Shown: positions 8,562 through 17,122, counted from the first letter of the stretch. The stretch: 64,000 bases of DNA from Palsa-892 sp963751615 (GCA_963751615.1 CAVVVG010000005.1:1-64000); one strand, 5' to 3'. Notes: a model not told the origin generated them from the letters alone. A program made the numbers and translations.

Positions 8562-8839
8562 ATGTCCGCTTTTGGCACAAAGCAGACATCGAAAGGCTAC
8601 CGATGAATGTCCGCTTTCGGGGGTAAAGCAGACATCGCAATGCGCGAGCGTCGCTCGGAGTTCAAAGCGGTGGACCAGACCGCTCGATCGGTTCCCGAAC
8701 GGGTCGACGTAGAGATTCGAAAGCACTGACAAATTCCGGGGCGGATCGGACTACCGTGAAGTGATGGGCTTCGGGGTAAGAGCAGACATTATAATATAAT
8801 GAGAGAACGTCACGTCCGCTTTTGACCCAAAGCGGACAT
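8562..8839 (+). repeat. Composite repeat, copy 8 (P1-P2-B-P3)
   Basis: Best-preserved composite: P1, P2, then module B inserted at the GAGAGAGCGTC spacer, then a half P2 (GGGGTAAGAGCAGACAT) and a perfect P3. This shows that B sits between a duplicated spacer, as expected for an insertion into the three-hairpin unit. It fills the 410-base gap. Confidence 0.92.
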
Positions 8840-8852
8840 GCAGAAGCTCCGG

Positions 8853-10191
8853 TCAGGATCTGCCAGGTGCTGCGGCAAACAGATCAATAGCCTCAGCCAA
8901 GCCCTTAAGGTCACGCTTGCCGCGCTCGGAGAAATGGATATCCGCGCCGGCGACTAAATCCTTCACGGTCCGGGTCACGATGCACTCGCTCGGTTGGGCC
9001 AGCGCCGCGACCCGCGCGGCGACGTGCACGGCGATGCCACGCACATCATTTTCTCCAACTTCGACCTCGCCGGTGTGAAGGCCAGCGCGGATTTCGATCC
9101 CCAATGATCTAACCGCGGCGATTAGTGACAGCGAGCAATGAATTGCTCGCCCCGGCCCGTCGAAGGTCGCGAGGAAGCCATCGCCAGTCGTCTTGACTTC
9201 AATTCCCCGAAATCGCGTCAACTCACGGCGGAACATCACGTTGTGGGCGTCGAGAAGCTCGCGCCAGCGTCGGTCGCCTATGGCTTCTGCGCGTTTGGTC
9301 GAGTTCGACAATATCGGTGACAAGGACGGTCGCCAAAACGCGCTCGTCGTCGATGGCGGGCTTTACGCCCGTTAGGAATTCGATGACCTGGTTTGTGATC
9401 TCATCGGCATCGTCGCCGAGGAACGGCAGGTGATTGACCCCCGGCAATTCCAAAAGCCGTGCGTTTGGTATGCTATTTGCCAATTGCCGCCCACCTTCAA
9501 CGTTGACCACGGGGTCGTTAGTTCGGTGAACGACAAGCGTAGGAACACGTACATACGGGAGGATCCCGGAGATATCGATCATCATATTCATGCGCATCAA
9601 CGCAACTACGGCGGCCGGGCTCGCGCTGGAGCGTTCTCGTTTCGCAAACCATTCTCGAAAGGCAGGATCGTCCTTCTTGCTAGGCGCCCAGGCGCCAATA
9701 TTCCCGCCGGTTCCCCAACCCTTCTCCACATACTCAAAGAACTTCTCGAGCTTCTCCGACGTGGGAAACCACGAGCTGAATTTCGCGAAGGCCCCCCAAA
9801 GCACAAGTGCGCGACATCGCTCGGGATAATGCGCGGCGAATAGCGTCGCGAGCGAACCACCCTCCGACAGCCCAAATACGGCCGCCCTCTGCGAACCTGC
9901 CGCATCCATCACCGCTCGCACATCATCCATGCGCTCGTCCATGGTTGGAAGCATTTCGAGGCGGTCAGAGAGGCCAGTGCCGCGTTTGTCGAACGTGATA
10001 ACGCGGGCGAAACCGCCGAGCTTGCGGAGCCAGCGGGCTAAGGATGGCTCCTCCCAATACGTCTCGATGTTCGAAACAAATCCGGGAAAAAATACAAGAT
10101 CAATTGGACCCTCGCCAAACACCTGATACGCAACATGGACGTTGCCGCTCTTGGCGTATCGGGTATTCGGCAGCTCGGAGGGCCCCTTCAT
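8853..10191 (-). pseudogene. Alpha/beta hydrolase-adenylate cyclase fusion (frameshifted)
   Basis: A fused protein in two frames. The upstream frame (10191 to about 9305) encodes an alpha/beta hydrolase of about 280 residues: YQVFGEGPIDLVFFPGF, DKRGTGLSD, nucleophile elbow FGLSEGGS near 110, catalytic His in PGVNHLPFLGD near 265. It then enters a class III cyclase domain (ERVLATVLVTDIV) with the metal aspartate. One extra base at about 9301-9306 shifts the frame; the rest of the cyclase (RAEAIGDRRWRELLDAH ... VKTTGDGFLATFDGP ... RGIAVHVAARVAALA ... GADIHFSERGKRDLKGL) continues in the other frame to 8853. This hydrolase-cyclase fusion is a known family that usually reads through, so the gene is either broken or carries a sequence error. 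Confidence 0.85.
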
Positions 10192-10331
10192 GTCTTGATA
10201 CTATCCGAACAAATGGGCGATAACACTTCCGCCCCGCAATATTCGAATTGTCACATTCTGGCCCCGACCAATCTCACTCAAGCGCTGACGGAACGCGATA
10301 ACGCGGGCTGGAACAAATTTATGCCCACGAA

Positions 10332-10449
10332 GTTCGCTATTGGCACAAAGCGGACATGCGAGGCTCACCGCTCAATGTCCGCTTTCGGGGGGTAATGCGG
10401 ACATCACAATGCAAGCGCGTAATATCCGCTTCTGACCCACAGCCGACGT
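10332..10449 (+). repeat. Three-hairpin repeat, copy 9
   Basis: P1-P2-P3; P1 lacks its left arm end, P3 is diverged (CCGACGTG). Ends 91 bases before a binding-protein gene. Confidence 0.88.
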
Positions 10450-10540
10450 GACCAATGGCATTTTGTTGTGATGCACAGCACTCCCCGCCACAAATGTGAT
10501 AGCCTCAAGCTACCGCGAAGGTTTGGGCAGCGAGAGACCC

Positions 10541-11521
10541 ATGAGACGGCGGCACTTTATTGCACTGCTTGGCGGCGCGTTGGGCAACTCGGTTGTCTGG
10601 CCACTTGGTGCGCGAGCGCAACAGCACCGCAAGAAGTATGTGATCGGATTTATCGCACACGAATACGAGACCATGTACGACGCTTTCTTCGAGGGGCTCC
10701 GTGTACTCGGATACATAGAGGGGCAGAACATCACGATCGAGCGTCGATATGCTGAAGGTCAGCCGGAGCGGTTTAAGGGGTTTGCAAGGGAGATGGTCGA
10801 AATCAACGCCGATGTTATCGTAACAATAACGACGCCTGCGGTGTTAGCCATCAAGAGCGTGACTACGACAATTCCTATTGTCATCCCGAACGCAATCGAT
10901 GCAGTCGGCGCCGGTTTAGTCGCCAGCTTGGACCGCCCCGGCGGGAACGTCACGGGTGGCACGCTCCTCCAGGCGGAACTCAGCGTAAAACGCATCGAGC
11001 TGCTTAAGGAAATGGTTCCCGGACTTTCTCGAGCCGCACTACTTTGGAACGCGGGGAATCCGGCATACGTGCGCGCTTGGACACAGTCACAAGGTGCAGC
11101 CCAGACGCTAGGCGTCGAGCTTCAACGCTATGAGGTGCGTGGCCCGACCGACTTTCAGGCGGTTTTCGCTGCGATGGCCCAACAGCGTCCTGACGCGCTT
11201 GTCGTCCTGGAGGATGCTCTGACAATTCAACACAGAAAAGAAATCGTCGACTTTGCGCTAAAGAACAACCTGCCGAGTTCATTCTTTGCGAAGGAGGCGG
11301 TCGAGGCGGGTGGTCTAATGTCCTATGGAGCGAATTGGCCTGATGCGTTCCGCCGCGGCGCTACAACCGTGGACAAGATTTTGAAGGGCGCCAAGCCACG
11401 TGATCTGCCGGTAGAGCAGCCAACCAAATTCGAGCTTGCCATTAACCGCAAAACTGCCAAGGCGCTCGGTCTCAAGGTCCCAACGTCGCTGCTTGCTACG
11501 GCCGATGAGGTGATCGAATAG
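10541..11521 (+). CDS. COG2984 ABC-type substrate-binding protein (orphan)
   Basis: Second full-length member of the family, 326 residues. The start is MRRRHFIALLGGALGNSVVW, which gives the twin-arginine-like signal ending LGARAQQ; the open frame extends 15 codons further but those are not family sequence. Motifs: YVIGFIAHEYET, GLRVLGYIEGQNITIERRYA, PIVIPNAIDAVGAGLVASL, DRPGGNVTGG, EAGGLMSYG near 280 and the ending LLATADEVIE. It has a distinct leader from the copies at 5826, 30998 and 36544. No transporter partner is adjacent. The next repeat begins 23 bases after the stop. Confidence 0.92.
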   Translation: MRRRHFIALLGGALGNSVVWPLGARAQQHRKKYVIGFIAHEYETMYDAFFEGLRVLGYIEGQNITIERRYAEGQPERFKGFAREMVEINADVIVTITTPAVLAIKSVTTTIPIVIPNAIDAVGAGLVASLDRPGGNVTGGTLLQAELSVKRIELLKEMVPGLSRAALLWNAGNPAYVRAWTQSQGAAQTLGVELQRYEVRGPTDFQAVFAAMAQQRPDALVVLEDALTIQHRKEIVDFALKNNLPSSFFAKEAVEAGGLMSYGANWPDAFRRGATTVDKILKGAKPRDLPVEQPTKFELAINRKTAKALGLKVPTSLLATADEVIE

Positions 11522-11544
11522 CGATACTCTTTGTTGCGATGCAC

Positions 11545-11662
11545 TTGTCCGCTGTTGGCACAAAGCGGACATGCGAGGTTCGCCGATTGATGTCCGCTAT
11601 CCGGGGTAAAGCGGACATCACATATATAGAGTGTAACGTCCGCTTTTGACCAAAGCGGACAT
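11545..11662 (+). repeat. Three-hairpin repeat, copy 10 (complete)
   Basis: P1-P2-P3 immediately 3' of the binding-protein gene. P2 loop is diverged (TCCGGGGT) and the P2-P3 spacer has become ACATATATAGAGTGTAACG. Confidence 0.9.
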
Positions 11663-11878
11663 CTGGTCTGCAGTCACTTTCCAGCAAATTCGTCGGCTCC
11701 CGCCGACTGTCCAATATCGATCAACACCGGCAACAGCTTAGCAAGTGGGATCCTTTGAATAAGGGAATCCGAAATCGGTACTAGAGTATGGCGCGCAAAC
11801 TAGATCAGACGACGTGTGTTGGTTGGTGGTAGCGTGATTCTACAACGCGCATTTCGGCGCGTAGGGAGATAAAAATAA

Positions 11879-12112
11879 ATGCGTTTCATCACAATAATAT
11901 TTACGATTGGTGCGTTAGTTGGACTTTTGGTTGGTCCGGCACAGGCAGCATCTTGCGGTCAAACTGACCTGAAACTGCGGGCAGACTGCCTCGACAAGAG
12001 AGTGAGCGAACTTGAAAGATTATCGTCAATGGCAAAAGTAGAACTTCAGAATATACGAGATGCGTTCAAACCAACCGCTACATCGGGCGATGATTGTTCA
12101 CTTTGCCAGTAA
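11879..12112 (+). CDS. Small secreted hypothetical protein
   Basis: 77-residue protein with a clear signal peptide: MRFITIIFTIGALVGLLVG and cleavage after PAQA. The mature part of about 55 residues has four cysteines (SCGQ, DCLDK, DCSLC) and a short amphipathic helix (RVSELERLSSMAKVELQNI), so it is probably a small disulfide-bonded periplasmic protein. The start has GGGAGAT 8 bases upstream. A+T content is higher than in its neighbours. It is followed by a hairpin terminator. I do not recognise the family. Confidence 0.7.
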   Translation: MRFITIIFTIGALVGLLVGPAQAASCGQTDLKLRADCLDKRVSELERLSSMAKVELQNIRDAFKPTATSGDDCSLCQ

Positions 12113-12153
12113 GTGTTCTAGCTGTCTCTGAGAGTTTCAAAACAATTTAGACG

Positions 12154-12180
12154 GAGGCCGCCTCAGTTGGCGGTCTCTTT
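12154..12180 (+). terminator. Rho-independent terminator
   Basis: Stem GAGGCCGCC / GGCGGTCTC with a six-base loop, followed by TTTCATTT, 41 bases after the small secreted protein gene. Confidence 0.75.
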
Positions 12181-12200
12181 CATTTCAAACCAAACACGCA

Positions 12201-12274
12201 ATGTCGTCTATTGGCACAAAGCGGACATGCGAGAATCAGCGATCAATGTCCACTTTCGGGGGTAAAGCGGACAT
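12201..12274 (+). repeat. Repeat copy 11 (P1-P2)
   Basis: P1 and P2 only, with the typical GAGAATCAGCGATC spacer. The rest of the gap up to the DUF2852 gene shows nothing recognisable. Confidence 0.88.
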
Positions 12275-12452
12275 GACAATCCGCTTCGGAAACTGCGCAC
12301 GGCAGGGTTTGACGGGAGGGAAAAGTTACCCTCGTTATATGGCGATAGAATAATAGTTTGTTCGGAAGTTCAAACTATCAGGCCGCCCAAATAGAAACGG
12401 ACGGACGCCCGCCTCCGGAAAGGCGAGCGGCCGCGGCAGTGGAAGCTTTCGG

Positions 12453-12872
12453 TCAGTTCTGCGGGGTTGCCGCGTCTGGGGCTGGACGGTTGCTGCGCTC
12501 GCTCATGAAGGCATCGAACTCGGTCTTGTCCTTGGCGAAGCGAAGCCGGTCCAGGAATTCGCGAAACTCGCGCTGCTCGTCTTCGAGTCGCTTCAGGGTT
12601 TCGGCGCGGTATTCGTCGAAGGCGCGATTGCCGCTTGACGGTGCGTTGGCCCACGGGCCGTGGGGACCCGTCTTGCTACGCATCCAATCCATTTTGTCTT
12701 GCCAGCGGTTGTGGCCGCCGCGAAATCCGCATCCCATCATTCTTCCGCTCCCGATTGTGAAGGCAAGGATGCAAAGGCCAAGCGGCCACCACACCATGAA
12801 TCCAGCAATTATCAGTGCAATCCAGGCAGGTTTGCCGAGATCATCTAGCTTTGCGGTGATTGGCATTGGCAT
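12453..12872 (-). CDS. DUF2852 membrane protein
   Basis: Protein of 139 residues matching DUF2852. One long hydrophobic segment near residues 15-40 (PAWIALIIAGFMVWWPLGLC followed by ILAFTIG) makes a membrane hairpin or a single anchor; the rest is cytoplasmic or periplasmic and ends in a charged helix AFDEYRAETLKRLEDEQREF with FREFLDRLRFAKDKTEFDAF, which fits the family. I start at MPMPITAKLDDLGKPAW because the open frame above it runs through the operator. A perfect palindrome ATGTAAAT-AAC-ATTTACAT lies 11-29 bases upstream, and the same sequence overlaps the start of the tetR gene next door, so this gene is very likely controlled by that regulator. Confidence 0.85.
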   Translation of the reverse strand: MPMPITAKLDDLGKPAWIALIIAGFMVWWPLGLCILAFTIGSGRMMGCGFRGGHNRWQDKMDWMRSKTGPHGPWANAPSSGNRAFDEYRAETLKRLEDEQREFREFLDRLRFAKDKTEFDAFMSERSNRPAPDAATPQN

Positions 12873-12882
12873 CCTCGCGTAA

Positions 12883-12901
12883 ATGTAAATAACATTTACA
12901 T
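12883..12901. promoter_or_regulatory. Probable TetR operator upstream of DUF2852 gene
   Basis: Perfect inverted repeat ATGTAAAT-AAC-ATTTACAT. A second copy of the same design sits at the start of the neighbouring tetR gene. Paired identical palindromes at a regulator and its neighbour are the usual pattern of TetR autoregulation plus target control. Confidence 0.75.
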
Positions 12902-12977
12902 TAGTAGGGTTGAGATAGCGAGATGTCAAGACCCTTCACATAGGAAGCGCACAAGCGGTTGCGGAGGGGGGGTGAGC

Positions 12978-13634
12978 TCAGCCGCGTGACGTGGACCCAG
13001 CAGCATTGAGTCCCAGCCCGCGGAGATAGACGAGAACCGCCGCCTCCAGCAGTTCTTCTGGCGACATCGGCAGCGAGCGCCGCGCGGCATCGCCGCGGGC
13101 AAACAGAGATGCGATGCCGTGGGTCATCGACCAAATATGTAGCGCCACCATTAGCGCCGGCGGGCGCCCTTGCGCTGGCATCAGCGCCACCAGCTTTTCC
13201 GCAGCCGCGCGCAGCACCGCGAACGCGTTCTCACTCGCCTCCCGCAATTGCGGATCGGCATCGAGCGGCACGCCGGCCTCGAACATCGCCGAGTAGTAGG
13301 CTGGCGCGCGCTTGGCGAAAGCGAGATAGGTTTTGCCGAGCCGGTCGAAGGCGCTCATGACATCCGGCTTGCCCTCGTCCCAGGCTTTGGCCAGTGCTTC
13401 GGAAAATTGTTCAAAACCCCGCCGCCCTACGTCGGCGAGCAGTTGTTCGCGGTCGCGGAAATGCCGGTAGGGCGCGGCCGGGCTAACGCCCGCCCAGCGC
13501 GCGGCATCGGCAAAGGTAAAGCCAGCCGGTCCCTTCTCGACAATCAGTTCAAGTGCGGCGCGCACCAGAGCTTCCTTGAGGTTGCCGTGGTGATAGCCGC
13601 GCGGACCGTGGCCGCCGCGTTTGCCCCATTTCAT
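12978..13634 (-). CDS. TetR/AcrR family transcriptional regulator
   Basis: TetR-family repressor of 218 residues. After a basic His/Gly-rich N-terminus (RGGHGPRGYHHGN) comes the helix-turn-helix: ALELIVEKGPAGFTFADAAR, WAGVSPAAPYRHFRDREQLL (about 28-62). The C-terminal part (about 85-205) has LGKTYLAFAKRAPAYYSAMF and IWSMTHGIASLF, as in the WHG-type ligand domain. The start codon lies inside a palindromic operator, leaving no normal ribosome-binding site, so translation may be leaderless or start from a short leader. It lies upstream of, and in the same direction as, the DUF2852 gene, which has the same operator. Confidence 0.9.
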   Translation of the reverse strand: MKWGKRGGHGPRGYHHGNLKEALVRAALELIVEKGPAGFTFADAARWAGVSPAAPYRHFRDREQLLADVGRRGFEQFSEALAKAWDEGKPDVMSAFDRLGKTYLAFAKRAPAYYSAMFEAGVPLDADPQLREASENAFAVLRAAAEKLVALMPAQGRPPALMVALHIWSMTHGIASLFARGDAARRSLPMSPEELLEAAVLVYLRGLGLNAAGSTSRG

Positions 13635-13651
13635 GTAAAGGACATTTACAT
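13633..13651. promoter_or_regulatory. Probable TetR autoregulatory operator
   Basis: Inverted repeat ATGTAAAG-GAC-ATTTACAT, one mismatch from the palindrome at 12883. It overlaps the first bases of the tetR coding sequence, so bound repressor would block transcription at or near the start. Confidence 0.75.
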
Positions 13652-13750
13652 GAGTCCGGAGATGATAGCGAGCCTCATGCGCGCGGCTGCGCCGTCTCCT
13701 GATCCGCGCGCATGCCGACGCGTAGCCGGCAGCTAGAACGTTCGCATTTT

Positions 13751-13930
13751 TCGCTTTCGGCTCTAAAGCGGACTTGCAATTGAACTCTCGCGAAGGATGT
13801 ATGTCGCGGGTTACTTGCGGGTTACACGTTCTAGCATCGCTCCCAGTTCAAAGCGGCGAACCAGACCGCTCAATCGGTTCCCGAACAGGTCGGCGGAGGG
13901 ATTCGAAAGGACCGACAAATTTCGGGGTCG
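13751..13930 (+). repeat. Composite repeat, copy 12 (P-like, C, B)
   Basis: A P2-like hairpin with loop CGGCTCT, then module C (TCGCGGGTTACTTGCGGGTT) and module B cut short at its TTTCGGGG end by the 3' end of the cyclase gene. Confidence 0.85.
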
Positions 13931-13931
13931 C

Positions 13932-15509
13932 CTACGACGCGGCCGGTTTTGTCTTCTGCTCAAGGGCGGCAAGCGCCTGCTGCAGGAGGCGACGCGTGCG
14001 CTCGACCGCGGCCTTATCGATCACCTCGAGGTCGAGAAAGAAATCGATACCGGTGGCGTGCTCGCTGATCACGTTGACGCGCTGTTGCAATTCCTCCACG
14101 AGTCCCTCGACTGCATAGGGCAGCACCTCGCGACCGACGCCCTTCATGGTGATCGGCGGAAGTGGCCGTGCGCGCACCACATCGCGTACGAGGGCATATG
14201 TTTCGTAGCTCAAGACGATGCCGCCGGGCTCGGCGATCGATTGCAGGCGCGCGGCGAGGTTCGCCTCAGCGCCGATGATCGTGTAGTCCATGCGGTCTTC
14301 GGAGCCGAAATTGCCGACGTTGCAAAAGCCCGTGTTGATGCCCATGCGGGCGCGGAACGGTTGCTCGATGCCGCGATTGCGCCACGTCGTGTTGAGTTGC
14401 TCGAGCCGCCGCTGCATGTCGACCGCCATCAAGAGGCATGCGCGGGCGTCCTCGCCGATGCCCTTGGTTTCTGGATCGCCGAAAAAAAGCAGCATCGCAT
14501 CGCCGATGAACTTGTCGACCGTAGCGCCATGGCGAAGCGCGATCACGGACATCTCGGTGAAGTATTCGTTGAGGAGCGCGGTAAGGTCCTCCGGCTGCAG
14601 TCGCTCGGTGCTAGCGGTAAAATCCTTGATGTCAGAAAAGAAGATTGTGAGCTTCTTGCGCTCGGTCGCAATCGCGACATCCTTTTGGCCGGAGAAGATG
14701 CTCTTGTATATTTGCGGCGAGATGTACTTTGCAATCTTCATGGAGATAGCGGCGAGGAAGTCATTCGATTCCGAAAGCTCGCGATTGACGCCAGCAATTT
14801 GCGCTGCCTGTCGGCGCTGAATCAGGATGAAAGCGAGCCCGCTTATGGCGGCGAGCACGAAGTAGATCAGAAGATATTTAAAGGAAAACATGTTGGCGGC
14901 AATCGGCTGGCGGATGGTGATTTCCTGTATCCCCCGCACGTCGCCGACTTTCCAATCTGTTTTCGGACTTTCGGGATGGGTATTGTGGCAAGCGACGCAA
15001 GCGGGCCCCATCGTCACGGGCCCAGCTAGGCGAATGTCGCGATCAAAAATCGACCCCGACACCTGCACGACGGGCGTTTTCGGGTCGGCGCGCAGCGCCG
15101 CGAGCGCCGCAACTTCCCAGCCGTCAAGATTGTGCGACTCGCGCCCCCTGAATGGCAGGTCCGATACGAAGCGGTATTTTACCGCGTCGTTGCGGGCGGA
15201 AATCAGTCGGCCGAGCTCGATGGAGAGCGTCGCCGGAATCGGAATGCCGCCCTCAACTTCCTTGTAGTTGTTGGTGGGCACGGCATTGGGATGGCTGATC
15301 ACGCGGCCGATAACATCGGAGGCGTAAAAGCCGCGCATGTCGTCGATGATGCGGCGAATCTCGTCGGCCTGCTGGTTGAGAATGCGCTCGGAAAGCGCGC
15401 GCATGTCGAGCCACGCCGCGAACGGAAGTCCGAGCAAAAGTAATAGAACGAGCGCAATGACCAACGGGCCATAGAATCGCTCGCGCTGCGCTCGCTGAAT
15501 TTCTTGCAT
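13932..15509 (-). CDS. Membrane adenylate cyclase with c-type heme sensor (DUF3365/Tll0287-like)
   Basis: Integral-membrane class III cyclase of about 525 residues. A first transmembrane helix (PLVIALVLLLLLGLPFAAW) is followed by a periplasmic DUF3365/Tll0287-like domain of about 175 residues containing CVACH, a CxxCH heme c attachment motif, within GPACVACHNTHPESPKTDWK. A second helix (YLLIYFVLAAISGLAFILI) leads through a short linker to the catalytic domain, with metal aspartates in IFFSDIKDFTAST and FIGDAMLLFFGDP and the substrate region GSEDRMDYTIIGAEANLAAR. I start at MQEIQRAQRERF, which has GAGGGCGGAAA upstream; the frame above it is repeat. Expected role: cyclic nucleotide synthesis in response to redox state or a gas bound at heme. 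Confidence 0.88.
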   Translation of the reverse strand: MQEIQRAQRERFYGPLVIALVLLLLLGLPFAAWLDMRALSERILNQQADEIRRIIDDMRGFYASDVIGRVISHPNAVPTNNYKEVEGGIPIPATLSIELGRLISARNDAVKYRFVSDLPFRGRESHNLDGWEVAALAALRADPKTPVVQVSGSIFDRDIRLAGPVTMGPACVACHNTHPESPKTDWKVGDVRGIQEITIRQPIAANMFSFKYLLIYFVLAAISGLAFILIQRRQAAQIAGVNRELSESNDFLAAISMKIAKYISPQIYKSIFSGQKDVAIATERKKLTIFFSDIKDFTASTERLQPEDLTALLNEYFTEMSVIALRHGATVDKFIGDAMLLFFGDPETKGIGEDARACLLMAVDMQRRLEQLNTTWRNRGIEQPFRARMGINTGFCNVGNFGSEDRMDYTIIGAEANLAARLQSIAEPGGIVLSYETYALVRDVVRARPLPPITMKGVGREVLPYAVEGLVEELQQRVNVISEHATGIDFFLDLEVIDKAAVERTRRLLQQALAALEQKTKPAAS

Positions 15510-15607
15510 CGATATTTCCGCCCTCGATATGAGCCGCTTGCTCTCAAGCGGACTGAGATCACGATACCATAGTGGGGCGTTTTTTTGGCCTTTAGGAACG
15601 CCGATCA

Positions 15608-15681
15608 ATGTCCGCTTTCGGGGTAAGAGCGGACATTATAATGAGAGGGCGTCACGTCTGCTTGTGGCACGAAGCGGGCAT
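15608..15681 (+). repeat. Repeat copy 13 (P2-P3-like)
   Basis: P2 with a GGGTAAGAG right half and a terminal hairpin whose loop is the P1 type (TGTGGCACG). Located 68 bases upstream of a binding-protein gene. Confidence 0.88.
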
Positions 15682-15749
15682 CTGCGATGGGCCTAGCCAT
15701 ACTACTCTGAGCAGTTACGATGCCTTGTTCTGAGCATTTGGGGACAGGC

Positions 15750-16730
15750 ATGAAGCGGCGGGAATTCATCACGCTTCTCGGGGGTGCGGCGACTGTGTGG
15801 CCGCTCACGGCGCGTGGGCAGCAGTCGGCGATGCCGGTAATCGGATTTCTCGGCAGCAGGGGGCCCGGCGATGATCTGCATCTTTTGGCTGCGTTCCGTC
15901 TGGGCTTGAAAGAAGTGGGCCGCATCAAGGGCCAGAACGTGATGATCGAATACCGCTTCGCCGAAAATCATTACGAACGGCTGCCAGCGCTGGCGGCTGA
16001 CCTCGTTCGACGTCAAGTGGCCGTGATTTACGCAAATGGCCCTGGGGCACAAGCGGCGAAGGCTGCAACCGGGACGATCCCAATCGTTTTCACTGCCGGG
16101 TTCGACCCGGTAGAAATTGGACTTGTCGCCAGCCTGAACCGACCGGGTGGCAACGTCACGGGCTTGAGTCTCTTGGACGTGGAGTTGGGGCCGAAGCGAT
16201 TGGAGCTGCTGCACGAGTTGGTCCCGAAAGCGACAAACGTCGCCGCGCTCGTCAACCCGACCGATCGAATTCGCGCCACCGCCATATCGAGAAATCTGGA
16301 GGCGGCGGCCAAGACGCTCGGAATGCAGCTGCAGGTCTTGTATGCCAGCACCGACAGCGACATCGATAAGGTATTTGAAAACTTGGTCCAACAGAAAGTG
16401 GGCGCGCTCGTGATCGGCGGTGATCCGTTCTTTAATAGCCGGGGCGAACACCTCGGCGCGCTAACCGTCCGATACGCGGTGCCCGCAATCTTCCAGTTTC
16501 GTGAGTTCACCGCGGGGGGCGGCCTGGCTAGCTACGGGGCTGACCTTGTCGATACGTACCGGCAAGCCGGCATTTATACCGGCCGCATCCTCAATGGAGA
16601 AAAACCGGCCGACATGCCAGTCCAGCTGGCCACGAAAGTCGAGCTGTTCATCAACCTCAAGACCGCCAAAGCACTCGGCCTCGACGTGCCGTTAATTCTA
16701 CAGCAGCGTGCCGACGAGGTGATCGAATAA
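15750..16730 (+). CDS. COG2984 ABC-type substrate-binding protein (orphan)
   Basis: Third full-length family member, 326 residues, starting MKRREFITLLGGAATVWPLT with cleavage near ARGQQ. Motifs: PVIGFLGSRGPGDDLHLLAA, GLKEVGRIKGQNVMIEYRFA, PIVFTAGFDPVEIGLVASL, NRPGGNVTGLS, LVIGGDPFFNSRGEHLGAL and the ending QQRADEVIE. It is closest in wording to the copy at 5826 (FFNSRGEQLGAL-type segment). Its leader, TTACGATGCCTTGTTCTGAG and what follows, is nearly the same as the leader of the GAF cyclase at 1989. No transport partners are adjacent. P1 starts 8 bases after the stop. Confidence 0.92.
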   Translation: MKRREFITLLGGAATVWPLTARGQQSAMPVIGFLGSRGPGDDLHLLAAFRLGLKEVGRIKGQNVMIEYRFAENHYERLPALAADLVRRQVAVIYANGPGAQAAKAATGTIPIVFTAGFDPVEIGLVASLNRPGGNVTGLSLLDVELGPKRLELLHELVPKATNVAALVNPTDRIRATAISRNLEAAAKTLGMQLQVLYASTDSDIDKVFENLVQQKVGALVIGGDPFFNSRGEHLGALTVRYAVPAIFQFREFTAGGGLASYGADLVDTYRQAGIYTGRILNGEKPADMPVQLATKVELFINLKTAKALGLDVPLILQQRADEVIE

Positions 16731-16738
16731 ATGGCGGA

Positions 16739-16931
16739 ATATCTGCTATTGGCACAAAGCGGACATGAGAGGCTCACTGATCAATGTCCGCTTTCGGGGG
16801 TAAAGCGGACATGCCGCCCTTCGCATTTGATGTCCGCTTTCGGCTCTAAAGTGGACTTACGATTGAAATCTGGCGGGAGATCTATGTCGCGGGTTACTTG
16901 CGGGTTGCACGTTCTAGCGTCGCTCCCAGTT
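16739..16931 (+). repeat. Composite repeat, copy 14 (P1-P2-P-C)
   Basis: P1, P2, then a P2-like hairpin with the CGGCTCT loop and a C module with TTGCGGGTTGCACG. Begins 8 bases after the binding-protein stop. Together with the next entries it fills the 880-base gap up to the MFS gene. Confidence 0.88.
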
Positions 16932-16935
16932 CGAG

Positions 16936-17034
16936 CCAGTTCACCCCAGTACCCATCCGTTCAATATCAAGAAATTTTAGAAACCCCGTGGCAACGGGAA
17001 CTGCCGCGTATCGCGGTGTACTAGCGTGAACTGG
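16936..17034. repeat. Inverted repeat with 17-base arms
   Basis: Arms at 16936-16952 and 17018-17034 (CCAGTTCACCCCAGTAC against GTACTAGCGTGAACTGG) match at 15 of 17 positions. The enclosed 65 bases hold smaller palindromes (CCCCGTGGCAACGGG). It abuts the tRNA-like remnant. Confidence 0.6.
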
Positions 17035-17061
17035 CAGAGAACCTCTCGACAATGCGAAAAA

Positions 17062-17109
17062 TCGTTTTGTAAACCGAGGTCGGGAGTTCAATCCTCTCAA
17101 CCGGCACCA
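17062..17109 (+). pseudogene. tRNA-Thr(UGU) 3' half remnant
   Basis: The segment reads as the anticodon loop (TTTTGTAAA with anticodon TGT), variable loop, a fully paired T stem (GGGAG / CTCTC) around TTCAATC, and an acceptor end AACCGGCACCA. The 5' half needed to pair with it (GCCGGTT) is missing, and the 5' anticodon stem is degenerate. So this is a partial tRNA, as left by elements that integrate into tRNA 3' ends. Confidence 0.6.
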
Positions 17110-17122
17110 CCCTCTTCACCCA

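Noticed and set aside
15908..16777. Minus-strand frames opposite the COG2984 genes, often containing RPSALAVLRLM
   Set aside because: These are antisense translations of the conserved C-terminal coding region plus the downstream repeat; they recur with every copy and are known to be misannotated as hypothetical proteins.
17030..17109. An intact tRNA-Thr gene
   Set aside because: T arm and acceptor 3' strand are good, but there is no matching 5' acceptor strand and the D arm and 5' anticodon stem cannot be formed.
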